From Methanocorpusculaceae archaeon UBA425 (GTDB taxonomy: Archaea; Halobacteriota; Methanomicrobia; Methanomicrobiales; Methanocorpusculaceae), in contig DAWV01000005.1 in NCBI GenBank assembly GCA_002506085.1, positions 12,885 to 76,884 on the forward strand: a stretch of DNA of 64,000 nt. Reading direction: 5' to 3'. Within the stretch, counting starts at the first letter, position 1. Each line of letters starts with the position of its first letter. Under the pieces are notes generated by a model. The model made no database searches. It was not told the origin of the DNA and was given only the letters and a program-made list of their open reading frames with translations. The position numbers and the translations under genes are program-made. Positions 1 to 8,022 of this stretch are shown piece after piece.

Positions 1-103
1 CAAAGAATCCATAACGGTAATCCTGATTCGTTTCATCACCTGAAAAAGAGTGGTCCCTGTACACCCGCATAGAAAGGGGGGCGCAAAACGACGGCGGACG
101 TAC

Positions 104-254
104 GCGAAGGCTTCGCCCCGGGGGGTTCGCAAGTCTTTCGACTTGCTCTCCGACTCGGGCTTTCAGCCCTCGCTTGTTCGCAAATCAAAGATTTACTCTC
201 CGACTCGGGTCTTCGACCCTCGCTTGTTCACAAGTTTCCTTCGAAAACTTGCTC
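104..254. repeat. Array of small hairpins with a 50-bp repeat unit
   Basis: Two adjacent units, 126-176 and 177-226, and a partial third at 227-254 share the order: stem-loop, a spacer reading CTCCGACTC, a second stem-loop, then CGCTTG. The stems differ between units but remain paired. GGGCT/AGCCC in unit 1 becomes GGGTC/GACCC in unit 2, and GCAAGTC/GACTTGC becomes AAATC/GATTT. A further hairpin (GCGAAG/CTTCGC) lies at 104-116. No coding frame makes sense here. It could be a structured RNA, a miniature repeat family or a recombination or processing site. The paired changes are seen directly; the function is unknown. Confidence 0.6.
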
Positions 255-358
255 AGCTAAGGTCGGCCGCTTTCAGCGTCCAACCCGCCTCGCCTTAAGG
301 GAGAAGGGGACACCCCAGGTCGATGACCTTATGTATATTTGCAGATAATCATAGACCA

Positions 359-541
359 ATGAACGACGACCCGAAACTCTACCAGAAAGCCATCGACGAA
401 TCCGGCATCAGAGAATCCATAAGCTGTGCTCAGGCAATGGCACTCTGCAATAAATATCAGTTCAGTCGTATCCCCTTCCGGAAATACTGCGACACACACA
501 ACATCAAATTCTCAAACTGCAGTTTCGGCTGCTTCAAATAA
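359..541 (+). CDS. Small Cys-containing conserved-looking protein (60 aa)
   Basis: A 60-residue ORF starting at ATG 359. An in-frame upstream ATG at 323 would add 12 unlikely residues. The protein has an N-terminal charged part, a motif with ISCAQAMALCNKY near residues 20-35, and a tail with FSNCSFGCF. Its shape (a short helix-turn-helix-like segment, then a C-x4-C pair at the end) recalls small proteins that I associate with molybdenum or formate dehydrogenase gene neighbourhoods in methanogens and delta-proteobacteria, but I cannot name the family with certainty. It lies next to fdhBA, facing the 3' end of fdhB, and is followed by a T8 run at about 549. Function unknown; possible role in Mo/W enzyme biology is inference from position. 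Confidence 0.55.
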   Translation: MNDDPKLYQKAIDESGIRESISCAQAMALCNKYQFSRIPFRKYCDTHNIKFSNCSFGCFK

Positions 542-726
542 CCCGAACCTTTTTTTTCGCCCAAAAAAACATCACATAATTATATGTGCAAAACAGACTC
601 ATCCAAAAAGTTCAGTCACGGAAAAATACACTATACTAATCTGATAAAAAGACGACTCAACTCAAAAACAGAAGAAAGGGTGTAACTTTCCCTGTTTATT
701 TCTGTAAGGTTTTAATCCAAATAATT

Positions 727-745
727 AAGAGTAAAAATTACTCTT
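727..745 (-). terminator. Hairpin overlapping the fdhB stop codon
   Basis: A perfect 8-bp inverted repeat (AAGAGTAA and TTACTCTT) with a 3-nt loop overlaps the fdhB stop at 738-740. A T-rich stretch follows on the minus strand. It may be the 3' end or terminator of the fdhAB transcript. Because it is symmetric it could also serve the small convergent ORF. Confidence 0.45.
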
Positions 746-1979
746 TGAACACGTTCTCGAAGATCATATCCGAGCCGGTTGCATGCAGCCGGGCACGCTC
801 ATCAGCTTCTTCAGCGAAGGCAAGGACCGGGAGTTCCATATCCATACCCGGCTTGTGACCGAACATCTTCTGAAGTTCGACCTGCTGGGCATGCATAAAC
901 AGCGAGTTCGGGATGTTCATCGGGCAGACATCGGTACACTGACCGCAGTTCACACAGGAATCTGCGATGTGGGCGAATCTGATCAGCTGGAACATAAAGT
1001 CCGGCGGAAGTCTTCCTGACGGAACCAAGTGATTCTTCTTGGTTGAACACTCGACACAGTAACAAATCGGGCAGGCCTCAATACAGCCGTAACATTTAAT
1101 ACAGCGGCTGGTATCAGCCATGATGCGGGTCAGACGGCCGCCGGTGCCTTCACCGATTGCCGCAAACTGCTTCTCCTGATTCTTCTTGCCCATCTTGATC
1201 ATGACATTCTCGATTTTACCGCGAATCTCAAGACCCTTCGGGTTCGGTGCGCTGGTTTCAAGAACGCCTGCTTTAACGGCGCCGTCAAAAATCATTGCGC
1301 CTTTGTCGGAGCAGATTTCTACGAAGGTTGCTTTACCGGCTTTATCACCGATAACACCCCAGTTACCGCAGACAATATCACACTGACGCGGAATCTTGGT
1401 TTCGCAGCGCTGACAGTTGGTTCTCCGGCCGAGACCTTCCGCCTCGAGCTCATCGATTGAGATGCCTTTGTGCTGACCGTCTTTGGTCATAACAATGAAC
1501 TGTCCCTTATCGATTTCCTCTTTGACCACATCATTCGGGTTGATACCGTACTTCGATGAAATCATCTGACGGGCAACAACCGGGGAAACTGAACCACCAC
1601 AGTTCAGACCGACCATCACGATATTGTCAAGATTAATCTGGTTACGCTTTGCCAGCTCATACATTGCCTTTGCATCGCAGCCTTTGCAGGTTACGGCGAG
1701 CTTCATGTCTTTTGCACCGTTCAGGTACTTTTTGATGAGCTTTGGCAGAAGCAGGGTTCCGCAGTGAAGGGAGCCAGCGGTCTTTACAAGATCGGCAGAG
1801 TCGGTAATGACTACCGGTTCTGCGTCAAAAACATCGAGACCTTTCTGGACGGTTAAAACCCCGTCAACAATCTTGTTGTCAAGCAGATATTTGAGTATGG
1901 AAGTTACAGCACCGCCGCATTCTCCCTTAATTCCGGAAACTGCGGTCCATGCATAGAACATATCGCCTTTGGCAGACAT
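738..1979 (-). CDS. fdhB: F420-dependent formate dehydrogenase, beta subunit
   Basis: A 413-residue protein of the FrhB/FdhB family. It carries FAD, F420 and Fe-S sites and passes electrons from the FdhA active site to coenzyme F420 in the cytoplasm, feeding methanogenesis from formate. Two ferredoxin-type 4Fe-4S motifs are visible near the C terminus: cysteines at about 293, 296, 299 and 303, and at 342, 345, 348 and 352. Earlier Cys-rich segments (TCKGCD, NCQRCE) are typical of the family. Its start codon directly abuts the fdhA stop codon with no gap, so the two are one operon and probably translationally coupled. Length is normal. Confidence 0.95.
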   Translation of the reverse strand: MSAKGDMFYAWTAVSGIKGECGGAVTSILKYLLDNKIVDGVLTVQKGLDVFDAEPVVITDSADLVKTAGSLHCGTLLLPKLIKKYLNGAKDMKLAVTCKGCDAKAMYELAKRNQINLDNIVMVGLNCGGSVSPVVARQMISSKYGINPNDVVKEEIDKGQFIVMTKDGQHKGISIDELEAEGLGRRTNCQRCETKIPRQCDIVCGNWGVIGDKAGKATFVEICSDKGAMIFDGAVKAGVLETSAPNPKGLEIRGKIENVMIKMGKKNQEKQFAAIGEGTGGRLTRIMADTSRCIKCYGCIEACPICYCVECSTKKNHLVPSGRLPPDFMFQLIRFAHIADSCVNCGQCTDVCPMNIPNSLFMHAQQVELQKMFGHKPGMDMELPVLAFAEEADERARLHATGSDMIFENVFKE

Positions 1980-4052
1980 TTACTGGCCCTCCCCGATTTT
2001 GGTAATTTTAATGGCACATGCCTTGTATTCCGGAATCTTACAGACCGGGTCAAGTGCATTGTGGGTAAGCAGGTTGGCTGCACATTCAGCAAAGTGGAAC
2101 GGCATGAAAGTCGTACCTTTCATAATCTGCGGGCTGATTCTCGCGGGCACGGAAATCGTGGCACGGCGGGTCGTTGCGTGAACCATTTCACCATCATTGA
2201 TGCCAAGTGCTTTTGCATCCTCGTCATTGATTTCGATCCAGCCGGTCGGAACTTCCTTGTCGAGAGTCGGACTGCGGCGGGTCATGGTTCCGGTATGCCA
2301 GTGGAACAGGCAGCGCCCGGTTGTGAAGACAAACGGATATTCTTCGTCCGGAACTTCAGCCGGTGCTTTCCATTCTGCCGGGAAGAAGACAGCAAGTCCG
2401 TCTGGGGTAAGGAACTTCTCTTTGTGGAGAATCGGGGTTCCGGGGTCTTCAGGAGTCTTGCATGGCCAGTGGAGACCTTCGGGCGTGTTAAGGCGCGTGT
2501 AATTCATTCCATGATACTGCGGGGTGAGAGTTGCCATTTCGTCGAAAATCTCGGATGCGGATTTCCATGCGAACTGCTTTTCATAGCCCATCTTTGCGGC
2601 AACCATGGAGATGATCTTCCAGTCGTCGAGTGCTTCTCCAGGAGCGTTCTGAGCTTTTCTCCAGCGGATGACACGGCGTTCGGTGCTGGTCTGGGTTCCG
2701 TCGCGTTCTGCATAACAGACAGCCGGAAGGATGACATCAGCGTAGTCACAGGTTTCGTTGTAGAAGATATCCTGAACAACGAGGAACTCGATGTTCTCGA
2801 ATGCTTCTTTCACGTGGTTTAAGTCCGGGTCGGACATAAGCGGGTTTTCACCCATGATGTACATGCATTTGAGTTCGCCGGGGTTGTCCACGAGAACGTT
2901 CATCATGACGGTGACTTCGTATCCGTTCTGAGTCGGAGCGATGTCTTCAGGGAAGCCCCATGCGTCGGCGAACTTCTGGTGTACTGCCGGGTCGGTGACT
3001 TTCTGGTATCCGGGGAAGCTGACCGGGAGTGCCCCCATATCGCAGGCGCCCTGAACATTGTTCTGGCCACGGAGCGGGTTGACACCGGTTCCCGGTTTGC
3101 CGAGGTTTCCGGTAATCATCTGAAGGTTTGCGGTTGCGTGCACGTTGTCGACACCGACTGTGTGCTGGGTGATACCCATTGAGTAGATTAACGCACAGCC
3201 GCCGGAGTTTGCAATCCAGTCTGCTGCGGTGTGGATGTCTGCGGGCGGAATACCGGTTACCTTGGACACGTTTTCAAGGTTGTATTTCTCCTGCATGACA
3301 AGGGCTTTGAGTTCTTCGTAGCCTTTGGTACGTTTTGCAATGAACTCTTTGTCTTCCCATCCGTTTTTGATGATATCATGCATCAGACCGTTGAGAAGAG
3401 CTACATCAGATCCGGAGTGGAACTGTAAGAAGAGGTCTGCCTGGCTGCTGGTGATGGTACGTCTCGGGTCAGCGTAGATGTAGTGTGCACCTTTTGCTTT
3501 TGCCATGTATTCGCGGCGTCCGATTAACGGGTGCTGCTCAAAGGTGTTTGAACCGATGATGAAAATACATTTGGAGTCGGCAATGTCAGGAATACTGTTG
3601 GTCATTGCACCGGATCCGAAGGAACCGGCTAAACCTGCAACGGTGGAAGAGTGGCACAGACGTGCACAGTGGTCAAGGTTGTTGGTCTTCAGAACACCGC
3701 GGGCAAATTTCATCATGGCATAGTTGTCTTCATTGGACACACGTGCAGATGATAGAGCACAACGTTCTGAGGGTTTGTACTTCTTCAGGTTTTCTGCGAT
3801 AAAGGTCGTTGCCTCATCCCAGGATACCGGAACCAGCTTTCCGTCTCTGCGGATAAGCGGGGTAGTCAGTCTGTCGGGAGAGTTGATGAACTCGTTGGCA
3901 TACATGCCTTTCGGACAGAGTTTTCCTTCGTTGACAGGTGACCGGGGATAGGGAGACACACCCACTACTTTTCCGTCACTGACAACGAGGTTGAAGGAGC
4001 AGCCCGTTCCACAGTAGGGACAAGTGCTCTGAACATACTTCAAATCAGCCAT
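1980..4052 (-). CDS. fdhA: Formate dehydrogenase, alpha (molybdopterin) subunit, Cys type
   Basis: A 690-residue molybdopterin oxidoreductase that oxidises formate to CO2 at a Mo- or W-pterin centre. Cys11, Cys14, Cys18 and Cys46 bind the N-terminal 4Fe-4S cluster. The metal ligand position reads RLCH (Cys133, His134), so this is a cysteine enzyme; related enzymes such as E. coli FdhH have selenocysteine here. Downstream motifs such as SNTFEQHP and GENPLMSDPD fit the pterin-binding domains, and the C-terminal aspartate decarboxylase-like domain is complete. It is first in the fdhA-fdhB operon. The neighbouring Tfx regulator and tungstate transporter fit a metal-dependent enzyme. The upstream palindrome (4132-4153) is a likely control site. 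Confidence 0.96.
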   Translation of the reverse strand: MADLKYVQSTCPYCGTGCSFNLVVSDGKVVGVSPYPRSPVNEGKLCPKGMYANEFINSPDRLTTPLIRRDGKLVPVSWDEATTFIAENLKKYKPSERCALSSARVSNEDNYAMMKFARGVLKTNNLDHCARLCHSSTVAGLAGSFGSGAMTNSIPDIADSKCIFIIGSNTFEQHPLIGRREYMAKAKGAHYIYADPRRTITSSQADLFLQFHSGSDVALLNGLMHDIIKNGWEDKEFIAKRTKGYEELKALVMQEKYNLENVSKVTGIPPADIHTAADWIANSGGCALIYSMGITQHTVGVDNVHATANLQMITGNLGKPGTGVNPLRGQNNVQGACDMGALPVSFPGYQKVTDPAVHQKFADAWGFPEDIAPTQNGYEVTVMMNVLVDNPGELKCMYIMGENPLMSDPDLNHVKEAFENIEFLVVQDIFYNETCDYADVILPAVCYAERDGTQTSTERRVIRWRKAQNAPGEALDDWKIISMVAAKMGYEKQFAWKSASEIFDEMATLTPQYHGMNYTRLNTPEGLHWPCKTPEDPGTPILHKEKFLTPDGLAVFFPAEWKAPAEVPDEEYPFVFTTGRCLFHWHTGTMTRRSPTLDKEVPTGWIEINDEDAKALGINDGEMVHATTRRATISVPARISPQIMKGTTFMPFHFAECAANLLTHNALDPVCKIPEYKACAIKITKIGEGQ

Positions 4053-4131
4053 TCTTGGTAAACCTCGTATGTATTAATTTTTCTAAACAGCAGTATATTA
4101 ATTTACAGCCGGGTTAACCTCATTGTATTTA

Positions 4132-4153
4132 TGTAAACTATGGTTAGTTTACA
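4132..4153. promoter_or_regulatory. 22-bp palindrome in the fdhA-tfx divergent region
   Basis: A perfect 9-bp inverted repeat, TGTAAACTA and TAGTTTACA, with a TGGT centre lies about 80 bp upstream of fdhA. On the minus strand it sits just upstream of a TATA-like ATAAATAC (about 4124-4131). This is the usual place for an archaeal operator. The binding protein is unknown; the divergent Tfx-family regulator or a ModE-like protein are candidates (inference). Confidence 0.6.
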
Positions 4154-4462
4154 GAGTGTCATAAACCGCCACTCACAGTAACATTTGATTTACAAAATTG
4201 TGATGTTTATTTTATTATATTAACAAAAAATAATCCCGGAAAACGCCTCTGTTTGCCGATACGCGCAAGGATTCCGGGTATTTCAGATATTTGAGGGGAA
4301 ACGTATATAGGCTTATAATCACATTTGGGGCATTCTGCTCGCCCCGTTCAGATTTTTTGATGAATACGGGTGGATGCCGCGTGCGCAGGATTTTTCCCCA
4401 TGAAACTAGGAGTATTTACGGATTTCCCCGGGTTTTTTCGAAAAATAGTGGAATCAAAGATA

Positions 4463-4470
4463 TTTTATAC
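4463..4470 (+). promoter_or_regulatory. TATA box of the Tfx-family gene
   Basis: TTTTATAC is centred about 27 bp upstream of the ATG at 4494. Transcription would therefore begin at or next to the start codon, giving a leaderless mRNA. Confidence 0.5.
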
Positions 4471-4493
4471 TCTACCGTTCCAAAGGTAAGATA

Positions 4494-4898
4494 ATGCCCG
4501 GACCGTTGTTAACTGATCGTCAGAAGATGGTGATTCAATGTCGAAAGGATGGTATGACTCAGCAGGGAATCGCTGACGAACTTCAGACCACCCGGTCAAA
4601 TATCAGTCTTATTGAGAAATCAGCAAACGATAATATCAGGCTCGCAAAAGAAGCACTGGAATACATCTATTCACTGGAAGCGACGCTGGTCTGCACACTT
4701 TCCGCAGGAAGCGAACTCTCTAGAGAAGTCTTTCTGATCTATAAAGCCGCACGCCAGATTAACATCAAGGTCCAGTATGATACCGGCGCACTGATGAACC
4801 GCGTCATAACCGCCGTGCCGGAAAAAATTGCCGACGGAATCATCAAAGAAGACATCAATGTCTATCTGAATTCAACCGGCATTATTTATATATACTAA
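4494..4898 (+). CDS. Tfx-family DNA-binding regulator
   Basis: A 134-residue protein with an N-terminal helix-turn-helix (residues about 5-45, with RKDGMTQQGIADEL and TTRSNISLIE) followed by a C-terminal domain. This matches the Tfx family, first described in Methanothermobacter as binding downstream of the promoter of the molybdenum formylmethanofuran dehydrogenase operon fmdECB. It lies between fdhA (divergent) and tupABC (same strand), so a role in molybdate- or tungstate-dependent gene control is likely but inferred. The C-terminal part would hold any ligand-sensing function. The start is supported by a TATA box 27 bp upstream. Confidence 0.85.
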   Translation: MPGPLLTDRQKMVIQCRKDGMTQQGIADELQTTRSNISLIEKSANDNIRLAKEALEYIYSLEATLVCTLSAGSELSREVFLIYKAARQINIKVQYDTGALMNRVITAVPEKIADGIIKEDINVYLNSTGIIYIY

Positions 4899-4950
4899 CC
4901 TGTTTTTACTGAGAGAATAGCGAAATCATACTTTTTTGCGGATCTTTCCC

Positions 4951-5051
4951 CCGGGGATATGCGCCCTGAAATTTTTCACGGGGATTGCATGAAGGAAATA
5001 TACCCCGGCCGTATCCCCGGATAACATCAACCGTTTATCGGGGTTTTTTTT
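4951..5051 (+). promoter_or_regulatory. Two competing stem-loops between tfx and tupA, ending in a T8 terminator
   Basis: CCGGGGATA (4951-4959) is fully complementary to TATCCCCGG (5012-5020). The same 3' segment can instead pair, with one bulged G, with TTATCGGGG (5035-5043), which is directly followed by eight T residues. The two pairings exclude one another, as in antiterminator/terminator switches. It may simply be the tfx terminator, or it may control read-through into tupABC. Pairing is seen in the sequence; a switching role is inference. Confidence 0.5.
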
Positions 5052-5081
5052 GTAAAACACGTAAAATCTCCAGTAAAACAC
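5052..5081 (+). promoter_or_regulatory. Direct repeat GTAAAACAC upstream of tupA
   Basis: GTAAAACAC occurs at 5052-5060 and 5073-5081, 21 bp apart (two helical turns), with a related GTAAAATCT at 5061. It lies upstream of a TATA-like TTAAATAA (about 5115-5122), which would start transcription near 5146. It is a candidate regulator binding site for the tungstate transporter operon. Confidence 0.35.
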
Positions 5082-5187
5082 CTGAAATAGTTTCACAATT
5101 TTCTGTAGTAATCAGGTTAAATAAATTCAATTGATTAAATTAACACCAGATTGATTTTTATGGGATGCCGGAGATATGTAAATCCGT

Positions 5188-6126
5188 ATGAAAAAAGTAC
5201 TAAGCGTGTTTGGTGTTTTTCTCGTTCTGCTTGCAGTCATTTGCACGGCAGGATGTGTAAGTGAGCAGCAGACCGAGCCTACCCAGCTAAAAATCGCGAC
5301 AACCACGTCGCTCTATGATACCGGACTTCTTGACGCAGTCCAGGATTACTACCTTGAAAAGTTCAACGTCGACCTTCTGATTACCTCACAGGGAACCGGA
5401 AAAGCAATCGCCTCCGCTATGAACGGGGATGTCGATGTTTTACTTGTCCACTCCCCGTCCCAGGAAGCAGCATTTATCGCTGATGGATATGGTGTAAACC
5501 ACAGAGGTATTGCATACAACTACTTCATCATTGTCGGTCCGGCTGATGATCCGGCAGGAATTGCAGGTATGACCCCCGAAGAAGGAGTAACCAAACTTAA
5601 GGAGCTTGGCGATGCAGGAACCGAGGGAATCATCTTTATCTCCCGCGGCGACAACTCAGGAACCCACTCCGCAGAGAAGAACATCTGGAAATCAGCCGGA
5701 TTCAACTACTCTGCCCAGATCACCGGATGCGGCCCATGGTACAAAGAAACCGGAGCCGGAATGGGAGACTCCCTGACCACAGCAGGCCAGCTTGGCGCTT
5801 ACATCCTCACCGATGAAGCAACCTACCTCACCTACAAGAAGAACACCAACCTCTCACTCGATGTAATCATTGACGAGGGAACCTCTCTTCTGAACAGATA
5901 CACAGTCATGACCATCAACCCGGTCAAATTCCCGAACACCAATGTAAAGGATGCAACCGCGTTCACGAACTGGCTTATCTCTGAAGACGGTCAGAACTTC
6001 ATCGGCGCATTCGGTGTCGAAACCTATGGCAAAGCACTCTTTACCCCGATGAAAACTCTCTCAAACAGCAGTCTTCCGCCATTCAACATTGACAGCACAA
6101 CTCCTGCGGTCGTTCCGACTGCATAA
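5188..6126 (+). CDS. tupA: Tungstate ABC transporter, substrate-binding lipoprotein
   Basis: A 312-residue secreted binding protein. It begins with a lipoprotein signal peptide with a hydrophobic stretch and a lipobox ending at Cys23 (CTAGC). The mature protein carries the TupA hallmark TTTSLYDTG (TTTS at residues 38-41) and SRGDNSGTH, which line the oxyanion pocket in this family. It captures tungstate (possibly molybdate) outside the cell for TupBC. TupB and TupC follow directly. W or Mo would supply formate dehydrogenase and formylmethanofuran dehydrogenase. Assignment to tungstate rather than molybdate rests on TupA-type motifs, not ModA or WtpA motifs. Confidence 0.9.
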   Translation: MKKVLSVFGVFLVLLAVICTAGCVSEQQTEPTQLKIATTTSLYDTGLLDAVQDYYLEKFNVDLLITSQGTGKAIASAMNGDVDVLLVHSPSQEAAFIADGYGVNHRGIAYNYFIIVGPADDPAGIAGMTPEEGVTKLKELGDAGTEGIIFISRGDNSGTHSAEKNIWKSAGFNYSAQITGCGPWYKETGAGMGDSLTTAGQLGAYILTDEATYLTYKKNTNLSLDVIIDEGTSLLNRYTVMTINPVKFPNTNVKDATAFTNWLISEDGQNFIGAFGVETYGKALFTPMKTLSNSSLPPFNIDSTTPAVVPTA

Positions 6127-6176
6127 GACTCTCAATCCCATCTTTTTTTTATTTATATAACACAGGATAGATACAC

Positions 6177-6884
6177 ATGGGTGAAATAACCGACGGATTT
6201 CTCGAAGCAATACAGCTCATCATCACGATGAACCCGGAGATTATGGAAATCGCCGGCAGAAGTCTGTATGTTTCGATCATTGCAACGCTTGTCGCGGCTT
6301 TGATTGCAATTCCATTAGGCGCCCTCATCTATTATTATGAGTTCCGCGGAAAACGCGCTGTCATCAATATCATACAGACCCTGTATGCTCTGCCGACCGT
6401 GATTGTCGGATTACTCGTCTACCTCCTTGTATCGAATTCGGGACCTCTCGGCCCCTTAAAACTCCTGTACACGACCAACGCAATGATAATTGCACAGGTC
6501 GTTCTGGTTTCGCCCTTAATCGTCGGATTAACCATAGCCGCACTTTCCGGTCTGGATAAAGAGATGAAATACACGATCATGGCACTCAATGCACGGGCAT
6601 ACCGGGCGCTGATGACCCTGGTCCGTGAGGCGAAATATGCTGTTTTATCGGCCGTCGTCCTGGCATTCGGCAGGGCGATCGCGGAAGTAGGCGCGGTCAT
6701 GATGGTCGGCGGAAATATCCGGCACTTTACCCGGACACTGACGACGGCGATTACCCTGAACACTTCAATGGGCGAATTTGCCACGTCCATCGCGCTTGGG
6801 ATTATTCTGCTGACGATTGCTTTGATTGTAAACCTCGGCGTGAATATTCTCCAGCACCATCACGGGAGGATGAAAGATGACTGA
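6177..6884 (+). CDS. tupB: Tungstate ABC transporter, permease
   Basis: A 235-residue integral membrane protein with several hydrophobic segments and the conserved EAA-type cytoplasmic loop (EVGAVMMVGGNI) that contacts the ATPase. It forms the membrane channel of the TupABC importer. A short Shine-Dalgarno-like AGGAT precedes the ATG. Its last 8 bases overlap tupC, pointing to coupled translation. Confidence 0.9.
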   Translation: MGEITDGFLEAIQLIITMNPEIMEIAGRSLYVSIIATLVAALIAIPLGALIYYYEFRGKRAVINIIQTLYALPTVIVGLLVYLLVSNSGPLGPLKLLYTTNAMIIAQVVLVSPLIVGLTIAALSGLDKEMKYTIMALNARAYRALMTLVREAKYAVLSAVVLAFGRAIAEVGAVMMVGGNIRHFTRTLTTAITLNTSMGEFATSIALGIILLTIALIVNLGVNILQHHHGRMKDD

Positions 6885-7932
6885 AGATATAATTTCCGTT
6901 CGCGGCACGGCAAAAAGCTATGGAAAAAAAGAGGTCGTTCACCCGCTGAACTTCTCGGTGAAGAGAGGGGAGATTCTCGCCGTAATCGGACCGTCCGGTG
7001 CCGGGAAAAGTACGCTTCTCCGGATGCTGGATACAATCGAGCCGGCATCCGAAGGTGAAATCTTCCTGTTCGGCGAAAAGGTCACGAAACATTCGGCACA
7101 TCGCCTGAGAAACAGGCTCGGAATGCTTTTCCAGAAGACCGTGCTCTTCGATAGAACGGTCGAAGAGAATATCGCTCTGGGCTTATCCTATCGGTTTGTT
7201 TCCCGCGAAGAAACAAAGAAGAGGGTCGCAGAAGTCCTGGAAAGTATGGGGATGAGCGAATATGCACACCGGAGCAGCCGGACACTTTCCGGCGGAGAGG
7301 GTCAGCGGGTTTCGTTTGCACGCGTTCTGGTGACAAAACCGGAGATTCTATTCCTCGATGAGCCGACGGCGAATCTCGACCCGGTCGCGACCAGGGTTCT
7401 CGAGGAGATGATTCTTCACGAAAACAGGGTGAATAAGACGACAATCATCATCAATACGCATGACCAGGCCCAGGGTCAGCGGCTCGCGGACCGGGTTGCC
7501 GTGATGATGAACGGCTCGTTCGTTCAGTTCGGCTCAGCCGATGAGGTGTTTTACCATCCAGTGAATGAGGCGGCGGCAAAGTTTGTCGGCGTCCAGAATA
7601 TTTTCACCGGCATTGTCAGAAACGGGAGTGCGGTATCGGGCGGGGTGGTGTTTGGTCCGGCTCCTCATTTCCCGGACGGGATTATTCAGATTATGCTTCG
7701 TGCCGAGGACATCTCTCTCTCAAAGACAGGAGTTCCGGAAGGACGGGTTTCGGTTCAGGGCAGAGTGGTTTCCGCGGAAAGGTCGGGAGCATTTCTGAAT
7801 GTCCGGGTGGATGCGGGCTGTATCTTCTCGGTGAACTGCCCGTTCCGTCAGACGGGTGACACGTATGTGCCCGGGGAAATCGTGCAGATTGCGTGGCGAA
7901 TCGATGCGGTTCACCTGACCAAATCAGCGTAA
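6877..7932 (+). CDS. tupC: Tungstate ABC transporter, ATP-binding protein
   Basis: A 351-residue ABC ATPase. It has Walker A GPSGAGKS at residues 38-45, a Q-loop glutamine at 86, the signature LSGGEGQR at 137-144 and Walker B ILFLDE at 157-162. The extra C-terminal ~110 residues look like a TOBE/MOP-type domain, which in related transporters binds oxyanions and can shut down import. It powers tungstate uptake. The gene overlaps tupB by 8 bp and ends the operon. The C-terminal part is GC-richer and less conserved than the ATPase core. Confidence 0.88.
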   Translation: MTEDIISVRGTAKSYGKKEVVHPLNFSVKRGEILAVIGPSGAGKSTLLRMLDTIEPASEGEIFLFGEKVTKHSAHRLRNRLGMLFQKTVLFDRTVEENIALGLSYRFVSREETKKRVAEVLESMGMSEYAHRSSRTLSGGEGQRVSFARVLVTKPEILFLDEPTANLDPVATRVLEEMILHENRVNKTTIIINTHDQAQGQRLADRVAVMMNGSFVQFGSADEVFYHPVNEAAAKFVGVQNIFTGIVRNGSAVSGGVVFGPAPHFPDGIIQIMLRAEDISLSKTGVPEGRVSVQGRVVSAERSGAFLNVRVDAGCIFSVNCPFRQTGDTYVPGEIVQIAWRIDAVHLTKSA

Positions 7933-8022
7933 TCCCTCTCCCGCGATTCTTTTTCCGGATAATTTTCCCGTATTCTGCCGCTTGTTTTAATATCCCGTAT
8001 TACATTTATCTATGTGATTCAG

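Noticed and set aside
104..254. Hairpin array as a CRISPR
   Set aside because: Units are about 50 bp with changing stems and no variable spacers of constant length; no cas genes in the window.
1980..4052. Selenocysteine in FdhA
   Set aside because: The active-site codon is a normal Cys codon and the frame has no internal TGA.
8012..8017. ATG-TGA start-stop pair just before ilvD
   Set aside because: It would fit the leader-ORF theme, but a 6-bp match at a leaderless start is too likely by chance, and ilvD has good starts at 8014 and 8023.
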